Of a stretch of 60,360 nt of DNA, positions 13,110 through 24,106 are shown piece by piece. How positions within the stretch are numbered: the stretch's first letter is position 1; each line of letters opens with the position of its first letter. This DNA comes from Gnetum montanum (Eukaryota > Streptophyta > Gnetopsida > Gnetales > Gnetaceae): the NCBI GenBank assembly GCA_015680685.1, contig MNCI01004128.1, positions 66,051 through 126,410 of the forward strand, written 5' to 3'. A program made the translations under genes and the position numbers. A model generated the notes under the pieces. The model saw nothing but the letters and a program-made list of their open reading frames with translations, was not told where the DNA came from and ran no database searches.

Positions 13110-15399
13110 TACCACCATGACTGAATAAAAAATCATCCTTAAGTTCCTTACAATAATATCGAGAAGGTATGGGATTATTGACTTAAAATGAAACTAATGG
13201 GATGACTTGTGAACAAATCATCATTACAAGACATGAAAAAATTGGTGTTCATGACAACAAGAGTGAACACCTTATTACATTGACATCAGACATCATTTGG
13301 TATCTAAGAAAGAGAAAGAGAAAGAAGTGTTGTTGCTGCCAATGCCAAGATTGCGCCTTTCGTTGTCCATCCGTAAGCACACCATTAGTCTTGCTCCTTG
13401 CATAGCTACTTCCAGCACTGCTCCATTCCAAATGTTCCTTCTGGATCCCCTCCATTGTTGCATGATTTCCATCTACACATACAACATAATATTTTATTAG
13501 AAAGGCTAAATGAATTTCAATGTAGTTGATACCTTTCTTCGGTGAAACGTCCATTGGCTAGGTTGTGGTATGGCTGATACGGATCTAGAGATATAATATT
13601 GGTGACTACCGAAGGTGTAGGGGTTAAGAGAAAATCAAAAAAGTTGGGCCCTATACCCCCATAACTAATCGTGAACCTCTAGTAGCATTAAAATGGAGAA
13701 AGAAAAGGAACAAGAAAGATGAGGAAAAAGAGAAAACTATAGCATTGATGAAATGAATGTCAAGACGGAAATGAACAAAACAAAATAGATTGTGAAAAAT
13801 GTTAAGGAAAATAATTTAACTGTGCACCAAATAGGAATGCTAGTGGGTCATCCCCAAAGTAGGCTCATGCCCTTAATGCCCTAAAAAACCCACATTCGGA
13901 GAGTCTGTAGGCTCTAGGAATGTCATTTGGAAAACGTGTTAATGTCTTAACCGTAAGAATTTACCAAAAAGAAAACAATGCGTCAACCAAAATACACTAA
14001 TGATACAATCGGCAATGAGGTGAACAATGGAGAGAAGGATGGAGAGAAGAGAATGGAATGGAATCCCAAGAACAAGGTGGTGTACAACCACCTGTGTAGT
14101 TCATAGTTAATGTGACTTAGTAGATCCCATTCTAGGTCCGGCCTCAAACAAACCCCTTCCAGTGACTTCACATTAATGCATTCATCTGATCCATCCTCTT
14201 CAAGTAACAAGAATTCATTCACCTAAGAGCCACCACCATTCCAACGAAACAAGGGGGAGAGAGTGGGAAGTGAGAAGGGACTTAGTTAGAGGGAACATTT
14301 TTATTTTAGTTCCATAACCAGTGCTTGTAGCCCAAGGGATTATTCCATCTAAGGGGTGTGCTTTTAATTCTCAATTTTTTTGATGTTTTATGTGTTTATG
14401 CGTGAGAACCACAACATGCAAAGACTTTGTTATTTTTATTGCTCAGCTTCCCGATAATTAGGTAACATTGAAGTGGCAAGAAAAGTCAAGAATAAAACAT
14501 CCAAGAACCAAAGAGAATGGCCAACACATTGAAGTGACACCCTTTTCAATCCTTAAGTCCTTCCTTAGTTTGAGAAATTTGAGAAATGTCTAGTCACCGA
14601 TTCATTAAAGTTCTTATTAGAAAGGGACTGTACATTTCCAAGCCGAGAGAGACCATAGAAACTGGTAGATGGATGGATGAAGTGAACTCATTACCTGCCA
14701 TATCAAAAGAAACATACCTTAGTATCAACATCATGACTTAAAGGTAAAAACCAAACATTAGCAATCAATAGAAACAAAGTTCATACCATCATGAAGAACA
14801 CTTATTGGTAACAAAATTACAGGGTGGATGACACACGTACACACATACAAAAAATGGAAAAGTATAACGATGTTGAAAAACAAAAACAAGAAAAGTTAAA
14901 GAAATTTGTAAAACAAAAACAAGAAAAGTTAAAGAAATTTATAAAACAAAAATGTGTAAGACAACATGTAAAAAAATAATGTGTAAAACAAAAACATGTA
15001 AAACAAAAATGTGGAAAACAAAAACATGTAAAACAAAAATGTGTAAAAAAAATGTGAAAAACAAAAATGTGTAAAACAAAAACTAAAAAGAACTGAGGGC
15101 CCCAAATGATTATCATAAGTGGACATCTCCCCCATGACTGAATGGAAAGGGAGAGATCCAAAATAATGAGCACCTAATTGAATTTCTTAGAAGTGCCTAA
15201 CTTCTCCCCATTGATGTTCTCAGATTAAGGGGTGGAAGTTGGCAATGCTCATATTCCAAGGAATCTATGCCTTTGTTATGGGCATGAGTTGTTCCCCCAG
15301 TTTGTTCCATGCATATTTGTTGGTTGCTATTTCTAGTAGCTATCAACCATGGGGTGTCTACTATTGGTTGTGTCGTTGCTACATATACGCATCTTTGTC
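13110..15399 (-). other. 3' internal region of element C without coding sequence, with an AACAAAAA-type simple repeat
   Basis: Between the protease remnant and the 3' LTR I see no pol motif. A stretch at about 14870-15085 is built of near-repeats of AAAACAAAAACATGT and AAAACAAAAATGTG; it is open on the minus strand only because of its composition. A segment at 13845-13930 (AGTGGGTCATCCCC...) resembles 59950-60030. Confidence 0.6.
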
Positions 15400-18300
15400 T
15401 CACAGTTTCACAGGCACACCTATTGGATGGAGGAGATGTTGTGCATTCCACCATGTCATCACCCGTGAATCATTATATGTGATACATGAAAATTTCTTCT
15501 TCTCGATCTTTCCATAAATATTTACCTTAGATGTCTCCAAGGAAATATCGTGAATCCCTAGGCATGTATCTATTGTGCTTAGCCATGCCATTCCCATTAT
15601 AATTGGGAAGTCCCCTTCATTTTTGTTGACCTCTATCACCAGGAAGTCAGCTGGATATGACTAACCACACACAGTGGTAACAATGTCCTCCACCAATCCC
15701 AAGGGAATGGTAATGGACTGGTCAACCGACTCTAGTTAAATGTTACTCTTCTTAAGTTGGGGCAGGTTCTAGGCTTGATACATCTCTTGTGAAATTAAGT
15801 TGACTCCAAAACCTGAGTCAAGAATAGCCTTATGAGGTTTGTTCCTAGCAAAATGGAGATAGATTAAGAGACTCCCAGGGTTAGATAGTTTCTTGGGAAG
15901 GTAGCCTACCTTGATCCAGTCGGTTATGATATGTGTTAACATAACTGTATGGGTGAATCTCTGTTGTTGGACTGAAGGAAACACCGAAGCCTTGTATGTT
16001 GGAGGAGTGATCGTAGACTCAACTGCTTGTTGTTGTGACAGCTTGTATGGGCTTTTGGTTCTAAAAAAAGGTCTTCTCTTTTTATGGTTGTTAGAACCAA
16101 CAACGGATTGAATGTTTACAGATCTCATAGCATTGCATTGTTGCAGTTGAGTGGGGAGTTCCCCTTGCATTGTTGAAGTAGGAGATATGGGAACTATAGG
16201 TGGAAGAGGTGTGGATGGAGTAGGAGGATGGTATGGGTATGGAGCATCTCCCAGAGGATAAGGAGTCCTTCTAAAGTACTTCCAAACTTGGTATTGACGT
16301 TGGGGATTTGTGTCACCCATAGAGTCACTTGGAGAAACTGGCTGCTGCATGTAGTATCCATAAGGATTGGGCTACCGGTAAGGGTATTGATGTTTCAGTG
16401 GTGGCATCCCCCATGACTTTGGGTATTGCCACTGTTGATGTTGTCTAATGGTTTGTGGTGGAGTTCCACTTGGATAGTACATTAATGGTTGGTGGAACTA
16501 TCGTGGGTTACCTTGGGGATAAGGTAACCTACGGGGTATCTGCTATCTATTGAGTGCATAAACCCTAGACTCTTGTAGATGTGAGATGATTGGACAACAT
16601 CCCTTAGGATGGTCATATTGGCAGATCTCACATCCACTGTCATCATCTATGTCTAAATCCACAACCTCATCAGAGATAATTATTTTCCCTTTACCCTTGT
16701 CATGTGCAGGGCCTGAATCTCTAAGCTTTTTCTTGTCCTTGTCACTACTTCGTTCCTCCTTAGACTCCTCTACAATCTTTAGGATAGTTTCAATTTTACT
16801 ATCTAAGGAGCTCCATACTTCATCTACCTTAGCCGATACTTCTGTTGTTAGCTTCTTAGGTGGCAAGGTTTTTCTTTTCACCAACTCTTCAAGTGGTGAC
16901 TCATCCTCTTCATCACAAAATCTCACTCCCTTCTTTCGAAGAGAGGGATCACAGTTATATTCTTCCACACTTTTTCCTTTTTCATAGATTCCCTTCTTAT
17001 TTTTCTATTTGCTCCAACAAGCAATGAATTTCATGGGATCTAAGTTCAGATAGTCTCCCTTGGGCATAAGTCCCAACAATTCTCCTAGTTTCATACCTTA
17101 GCCCATCTACAATGTGGTGGATTTGATCCCACTATGCATAACCATGGCCTGGGCAACAATGTTACAATGTGTAGTAGTGGCCCATGATAGCATCCAAGGG
17201 TTCATGAGTACCCTTCTTCCATCCTTGGATCTGCTTACGCAAGTTAGACACTTTGGAGTACATTTGATATTTATTGTTGAAGAGTTCTAACATCGTACTC
17301 CACCTCCTAATGGTTTCTAGTTCTAAGGACTGGTACCAACTCTCTGCTTCCTTGATGAGTGTCCTAGGAAACAACTTTAGTCTCTACCACTTGTTCTTTA
17401 TGTTCTGCAAGGTGTAGGCATCATGAAATTCCTATAAATGATTTTGTAAATCCGCGTTGTATCCCCCTTTGAAGCGTGAGATATTTTTCATGTCTAAGTG
17501 CTTGATTCAACTATCATTTTGATGCCTTTTTGGGATTCTCACTGCCTTCGTTATATCTAGCATGCTTCGGGTGGCAAGTAGGGGTTTGTCATGATCATCT
17601 CTTTCATGACATCTATGATGTCTCTATTTTTCCCTACTTTCCCTTCATTCATGCCTTGATTCTCTTGATTTCCCTCGTTCTCTCTCTCGACTCTCTCATC
17701 AAGGTATCTCATTTCTCTTACTCTTATCCTCTTCGTTATGCTCTTTATGAGTACGCCCTGATGTGGAAGGAGAGGGTGAATGATGTGAAGAAGGAGAAGA
17801 AGAAGAAGAACCATCACCATGATAATGTTTCTTACCTTCTCTTCTGTGGCTTCGGCCCTGATTGTGATGATGATCTGAGTGCCTGTCCTTGTCATGTGTT
17901 GTTGTTCCCTCAGTGAATAGCTGGTGTTCACGAGGATCAGAACTAGGGTTGTGTATCATGGAGTATGGGTTCTGATACCCCACATCCTCATTATCATTAG
18001 GAGGGGGAACATCTTTTGATAGAGAACCTGTTATAAGTGGTTCACCATCTCCCATTTCGCTTAGGACATGCGGGACCTCTTTGCCCTTGAAAAGTGTATG
18101 TTAGCTCTCCTTCCTTGAGTCCCTCATACATTTTGTAGATGTAGGATAGTAATCCCTTGTGTCTAAATCACCTATAACGTATTTAGCATAGAGCTGAGTC
18201 ATGCCAATCTATGCTAAAGCATGGAGCAGCATGTTGGGGACTGCACGATCTGGAGGTAACACTATGTTACCTTTCAAGTCTCTCCAACGCATCTATTCAT

Positions 18301-18469
18301 CTTAATGAAGGATAAATGTAAAATTAGGTATGTACTCATCGGGATGAGTATATGTCACCCTATATTATTGAGGAACTGGCAGATTTAGGTTATGTGTTTT
18401 TGATTGCTGATTGTTCTTTGTATAATCCCTAGGTGGTGAATTTCTCTTGTGAGAAGAAGAAGAAGACAT
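15400..18469 (-). pseudogene. Gag-protease remnant of element C
   Basis: Minus strand; likely start at 18469-18467, about 125 bp after the primer site. In order: a Ser-rich N-terminus; an acidic, His- and Ser-rich stretch (18055-17560); the Retrotrans_gag core at 17374-17162 (LRKQIQGWKKGTHEPLD); a coil-forming charged region at 16968-16750; a zinc knuckle CEICQYDHPKGCCP at about 16630, which is CX2CX3HX4C, one residue shorter than the usual retroviral spacing; a Pro-rich linker (16350-16100); and a retropepsin with ILDSGFGVNLIS near 15830-15795 and FPIIMGMAWL near 15610-15580. D-S-G matches the protease active-site triad. Stops and shifts at several points mean it cannot make one protein. The core matches those at 1-1007 and 35192-37342. 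Confidence 0.85.
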
Positions 18470-18594
18470 TGTGTCTTATCGGTGTGCTAATTAACCATTA
18501 TATATAAATTTTTGTTTAATTAACCCTAAGGTTTGTTTAAGCTCCCAACGATGTGAATGATCTCTTATGTTCTACTTAGCGCACAAACGCTTAG

Positions 18595-18612
18595 TCCCCA
18601 GCAATGGTGCCA
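18595..18612 (-). other. Primer-binding site of element C (tRNA-Asp type)
   Basis: The minus strand reads TGGCACCATTGCTGGGGA, one base after the LTR end. It differs at three positions, all transitions, from TGGCGCCGTTGCCGGGGA, the tRNA-Asp complement known from Athila-like elements. Confidence 0.8.
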
Positions 18613-18613
18613 A

Positions 18614-19421
18614 TGATCAGTGGTGAGGTACCCCTACACTCAATCATACGAGTACGAGCGTAACACATGTGATCTGGTCAAACTCCACAGACTAAGTTCC
18701 TACATGCCTCATGGAATACTTAAGGTTAATTATTTGTTGTCTTCCCAGACTCACTTGTATTTGTCACGGTGTATGGTTAAGTAAGTCCGAGGTATATGAT
18801 TTTTATAGCTTTTCTATTTATCTCCTATGCTATTGAGGTGAACGGTTGAAGAGGCTAATTACTAACTTTAACTAACTACCTAAGTCTAAATTAACCTAGC
18901 ATCAGCATTTGGTCTCACTTATCATTCACACCCTGAACCAATGCAACTGTGGTTACCAAATGCTAATTTTTGCTGGGATCACCACACGTAATGCACATGC
19001 TCAAAGTGGTTGTACTGAGGCACTTAACTAGGAGAGAAGGGTTGAGAGAGATTTAATAACTAATAAAGCATTAAAATGGAAAATAGTAAATAACAATAAA
19101 TAAAATCCTATTTAGCCTATTCCATGCACTACAAGGTTTATCTAAGAAGTTCATCTTTATTATTGTATACAAACATGTGTTTAGGTATAATATTTGCTCA
19201 AATAAAGATTCGTTCACTTTGGAGTTCCTACTACAGGCACATGGAAAATATTCTATCTCTAGAGGGATCAAATTGGTAGAGTTTCACTATGGTCTAAGCC
19301 TAGGATGGAAAACAAGGGAGAGCCACCTCTTATTTATAGACTTTTTGATGCATCGCGATATCGTGTACACAATATCGTTGGGGACGATGCGATATCACAT
19401 ACACGATATCGTGAGCCATCA
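18614..19421 (-). repeat. 5' LTR of element C
   Basis: 808 bp, ends TG...CA, aligned with 12251-13109 and followed by the CTCTT duplication. About four GATATC-type motifs (19352-19414) precede the minus-strand TATA-like box near 19339-19329. It is shorter than the 3' LTR mainly in this motif array. Confidence 0.9.
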
Positions 19422-19426
19422 CTCTT
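19422..19426. repeat. Target site duplication CTCTT of element C, right copy
   Basis: Exact repeat of 12246-12250, directly after the LTR terminal CA. Confidence 0.9.
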
Positions 19427-19700
19427 AATAGGCTTGGATATCTCTTTAAGATTGATGTTATGTTAAATGAAAGTAGGAGTTAAACCTAACATGTCATGAT
19501 AGCCCTAGGTAAAGATAATATAATTTTTCTAGAGTATTTCTAGAATGAATTATTTAAGATTTTCAAGTAGGTTTACCCCTAGTTTATGGGTATTTTACTT
19601 ACTTTGATGCTTAATGATTGTGAGTTCTACAAGAGGATTGTTAGTTAAGGCTAGTTCATGATCTAAGAAAGCAAGGATATCTTGAGAAATTAAGTATCGC
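19427..19700 (-). pseudogene. Upstream part of the element E pol remnant
   Basis: Joined across element C, the minus-strand reading runs into the reverse transcriptase block at 12.1 kb. The joined stretch is the linker between protease and reverse transcriptase (ALATKDEITKHYNSC and FLFNKIVISNKNG lie left of the insertion). This right-hand part is heavily decayed, so its exact extent is uncertain. Confidence 0.45.
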
Positions 19701-22700
19701 TTGCTAATGTATAGGATAAAGATATTCATGTCTAAGGGGTTTAAGAATGATAAATTGTTTAATTTCTCATTGAGAGAATAGGTAACTTAGTCATGGGACC
19801 CATCCAAGCTTAGTGGTTTACAGAGTTGATGAAGGATGGTAAGGTCCTTGGCCTAAAAACATGGGAAGAAGTTTAGACACATGGGGAAGAATTAAATTTG
19901 AGTTATAAGAATTTATAAGTTAAGTTAGAAAATAAGGAAGAAAAATTAAAATTTTATTCTTTTTAAAATTTAAAATTTTATTTCTAAGGTTAATTTTGAG
20001 TTTTGAAGGGTTTAAAAACCATGTAGGTGAGTTAGGATAAGCTTGGAAGTATTTTTGAATCTTAAAGAATTAAGGCTGGAAGGTCACATACAAAGCTAAT
20101 GTGGTGATGTGAATTTCACATTAGTGTTAACTGAGGACATATGAATCCACATTAGCATGGGTTGGGGACACTTAGGCTCATGTTAGGTTGAAAGAAAAAT
20201 GAAACAAAGAGAAAAGGTAAAAGTGTAATTTAGAGGAGAAGTTGGACATTTTTTCCATTTTCCTTCTTGTAAGCTTGAAGTGCATTGGCTCATTGCTAAT
20301 TGAGCACAAGAGATAGAACCACATGGTGAGAGGAATAGTATTCATAATAAGATGGTAGGCGATTCCCACTAAGGTACATATTAAGGTAAGGTAGGAAACA
20401 CCAGAAAGGGAGTGAGTTCCATGGTAGTAGCACCTAGGAGAGGGACCTTTAACAAGCGTTTGATAATTTTTGTTGTTTAGCTTGTGCAAGGAAGAGAAAG
20501 AACAATGCATCTTTAATGCTAAATGGGGTAAGTTCTTATACATTAACAAAATCCATATGAATCATGGCACCTACTACCAATGGCTGCATTGTATAGTACA
20601 TCATACTAGCATTGGCCCATGCCTATCTTACCAAGCATAGAGGTAGTGCTTATGAGATCAAGGAAGGAAAGAGGATAAAGATTCAAGGATCAGAATTTGA
20701 AGATTTAAGAATAAAATAGATAGATATGGATGGAATATTAGCCTTGGGAAAGGTAGATACAGAAGGAAAAATTACGATGCATGTAGGCTAGCTATGGTGG
20801 CCAAAGGCTTCTCATGATGCCCTTGTATGAAAAATGATGTTATTGAGGGCTAGGTTTGTAGTGAAAATTGCAAATGTTTTTACTATGGAAGGTGAGAGAG
20901 AGAAAGAAACATGTGCAATAGGCATAAGGAAGGAGAAAAAGAGGTGAGCATAGAATGATGCTTTTTATTTTATTGTTTCCTTTTAAAAAAAATAAAAAAT
21001 CCTGCCTTGCTACTAGGAGATGGGGAGATCAGGAGATGGCAAGTACATTAAGTAATAAAGATGGCCTAGGGAGTTTTCTATACAAAAAAAATATAAAAAA
21101 TGAAGTTTTCTATACAAAAAAAAATATAAAAAATGAAAATTTCACCAAGAGGGATGAGGATAGTTTGGTAAGTGCACCTACCCATGTTATCAATGTACCA
21201 CACCATATGCTACTAACATCGTATCCTTCACTATTGGCATACATGAGATTATAGTCATGACCTGTCCCTTTTTTATTATAGAAATTTTTCTCATTTCTAA
21301 GTTATTTTAAATTTTAAATTAGAATGGAAAATCCTTGTGAGTGCAATGCAAGCTTAGTTTCATAGGGATGACACTAACAGACACATCAACATCACCTACA
21401 TACAAGCTAGTCAAGGAGCAAGTATTCCAAATGAGTGGGATGTTGGTTAGATAGAAAAATTAGAGAGATGACAAAGTAGAAATAAGATGAAAATAAAAAC
21501 TAAAGGGGAAATTGAAGTGCGGCTAAGAATAGATTCTTACGTAAGAAAGACAAAAAATTAGCTAATTATGGAAACATAAGAATGGAGTTGTTAAATGTTT
21601 TTCTAAGTATCAAGAGTAGGTAGCAATCAAAACCTTAGTAAAGTGTTGGATAGGGGAAGACTGAAATTTCACTAAGTGTTGGAAATGTAGAAGGAAAATT
21701 TAAAATTTAACAAAATGATGACATAGAAAAATGAAGTTAATTTTTTTGCTAAAATTTAAAAGCAAAATCCAAAAAAGTGATTATTTTTTGGAAAGAGAAT
21801 GAAAAAGTTTGAGTAATAAAAGAAAACCAAATTTTAGTTTAGGATGAGGGGAAGAAGAAATCAAAGATATAGGCAAGTATAGAGATGTTGGAAGCAAAGG
21901 AAAATTTGGTTTCACTATTAGGAAGAAAAAAAATTATTTAAGTATAACGAAGTAGAGATTGCAATTAGACTAATTATTGAAAGAACTACAAAAAGTTAAA
22001 ATTTAAATGACTATGGGAAAGAAGCCAAAATTTGGTTAATTGTTAGATTGAAGAGTAAAAGAAAAATCTTAAATATTAAAAGATAGAATGAATTGAAGAT
22101 TGACTAAGTATTAGATAAATGAGCTAAGATATGGCTAAGTGGTATCGAACTAAGGAAACAAAATTTAGCTTAGTATTGGGAATAGATAGAGAAGTAAATA
22201 TCTAAGTATAGAATGTAAAATTAATTGCTAAGTATTTGGGATTAGAGAGAGAAAATACTTGATTTCTGAAAAGAATCACCTGTGCAAAGATAATTATGGG
22301 GAGTATAGGCTTGTAAAATAACTAAGTGTTAATTTTCTACATTTGCATTGTATTTTAATCATTTTTTATTAGAATTTTTATTTTCTTGGATACTAATGAG
22401 AATGAAGCAAATGATTCTCTACCATGGTATATTTATAATGCTACATTTAAGACATTTATTAAGTAGATACTTAGGTTCTAACTAACTTGTCAAATGATAG
22501 AGATATACAATAGGATTGTTAATTTATAGAGTTATCAAAATATTGGTTTTTCATTTGAATTATAATTTAAATACAAAATTTCCTTAACAAGGAGACATAT
22601 ATTTTAAACGTAAATCAAATGATGAAAAAAAAATTCCGAATAAGAAAAAAAGTTTGAGGTCATTTATATTTATTTCAGTGAATTCCGTCATTTATTTCTA

Positions 22701-23528
22701 GTGGTGTTTTGTAGTTTTGGAAAGCTAATTGGCATATAGATCATTGATGAATTTAAAATATGCATTCACTGGTGGCATGTTTTAGTTTATCACACACAAT
22801 TATATAGGAACTCTAAAATGAAATTCATAAAATGTATTACTCATTGTAGAGATAGCATGTATTTTTCTTAGTGACATTCAATGGTACTTTTTACATCATC
22901 TTGTGTAATATTTTATGTGTTAATAGCTTGGATCCACTATTTTGGATCAATTTCCTTCTATAAAAATGGTATTAGATATGTTTTCTACAATCCTCTAGTA
23001 TCTTTAAAGTTTGTATGTAACAACTTCTTGTTACATCTTCATTCGAAGTAGGAATTACATCTATGTTATTTTAGAAGAAGATCATAAACTAATAAAAGCT
23101 ATTAACATATAATAAATATTATTTAAACTCAAAATTTTTTACCCTACCATTTCAATTCATATTTAGAACAACATATTTTGTAGCATCTTCTTATTTTTAA
23201 TTTATGAAACCAAACTAAATCAACATGTTTAGTGATTACATAAAATTAATAGTTATAGTACTTACAAAAGGTATCATGCAGCTCACTAAAGTTTAGTGTT
23301 AGTTAAACTTATAAGTTGATCAATATGTACAAGGCATTAGAAAATTCAATTAGTTTTCTAATTCTTTTAACTAGAAAGAAATATCACTTTGACTAGAAAA
23401 GTAGATTATAGGATACTAATTTACAATGCCTTTAGTTTTATCATTCATATCCTTTTTAAAGTATGTTTGTATATATAAGACATTCAAAATTTTATTTAAT
23501 CATAAAAAAATCTCTACAATCAAACTTC
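19701..23528. other. AT-rich intergenic DNA with weak repeats, no gene seen
   Basis: No coding region is supported. A 30-odd-bp direct duplication (TTTTCTATACAAAAAAAATA...AAAATGAA) lies at about 21070-21138. From about 21540 to 22260 a degenerate motif near GCTAAGTATTGGA recurs about ten times at irregular 30-70-bp spacing, suggesting an old tandem array. A 123-codon minus-strand frame at 20549-20178 has no recognisable motif. Confidence 0.5.
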
Positions 23529-23632
23529 AAAGACCATCTATAATATCTAACTATGGAACACTGACATAATTATACTTCAATACAAGCAGATATGTTACAT
23601 AGAAGTTATATCTTGAAAGCATCTAACAAGGT
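23529..23632. repeat. 104-bp direct repeat flanking the LINE, left copy
   Basis: Begins AAAGACCATCTATAATATCT and ends AACAAGGT. By eye it is identical to 29120-29223. It is followed by a single N at 23633, then LINE sequence. It may be an unusually long target site duplication or an assembly overlap. Confidence 0.9.
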
Positions 23633-23633
23633 N

Positions 23634-24106
23634 GCAGACCCCGCATCACTCAGTACTCATCGCAGGATCCCCAGCCACCGAGGGCACAATCAAGGGGCCA
23701 GGGGAACAGCGTAGAAAAAAAACATGGAGACTGAAAACCACGACAAAAACCGACCCTGCAGCCCTCACAGGAGCCTGCAGAGACAAATTACCCCTTGGGC
23801 TGTTGCCGGCCCCCTTGTTCCTGCGCAGCCAACCCCGTAGTGAGGCGGCGCCGATTCTCGGTGATCAGCTGGGCAATTCCAGTCCTGCCATTTGGAAGGA
23901 TGCCCTCAAACCAGCGTTGTGCTGGTGGCCGACGAGGGGTAGCCGGTGGGTCCTTCACTTGAGACGGCCGCGGACGATGCTGATCCTGGTCAGCGACCGG
24001 GTAATGGATGTTCTGCACAATGTCTGCCCCCGAGGCAGATGGGTTGCCGCGCGCCCCTCCTGAGGCACCCGCAGCCGACCCCTCCTGGGCATGGCTCTGT
24101 CTACCA
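23634..24106 (-). other. 3' region of the LINE after the ORF2 stop
   Basis: 473 bp, GC-rich, without a poly(A) tail or A-rich repeat at its end. Another minus-strand frame (24495-23788) stays open through most of it and ends QEQGGRQQPKG. It might be an ORF2 C-terminus reached by a frameshift near the run of eleven G at 24244-24254, or simply a GC-driven open frame. Confidence 0.5.

Larger units (their letters stand above)
12251..19421 (-). mobile_element. Complete non-autonomous LTR retrotransposon, element C (gag-pro only)
   Basis: A 7171-bp minus-strand element with both LTRs (12251-13109 and 18614-19421), TG...CA ends, a tRNA-Asp-type primer site at 18595-18612, and a perfect 5-bp target duplication CTCTT. 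The internal region encodes gag and a retropepsin (18469-15400). The remaining 2.3 kb before the 3' LTR shows no reverse transcriptase, RNase H or integrase. It is inserted in the reverse transcriptase gene of older element E, whose reading continues on both sides. The layout resembles TR-GAG-type elements, which depend on enzymes supplied in trans; that dependence is inferred. Confidence 0.9.

Noticed and set aside
14817-15173. 118-codon Phe/Cys-rich minus-strand frame
   Set aside because: It is the reverse reading of an AAACAAAAATGTG-type simple repeat; composition alone explains it.
17530-17916. 128-codon plus-strand frame
   Set aside because: It overlaps the gag remnant of element C on the other strand and has no recognisable motif.
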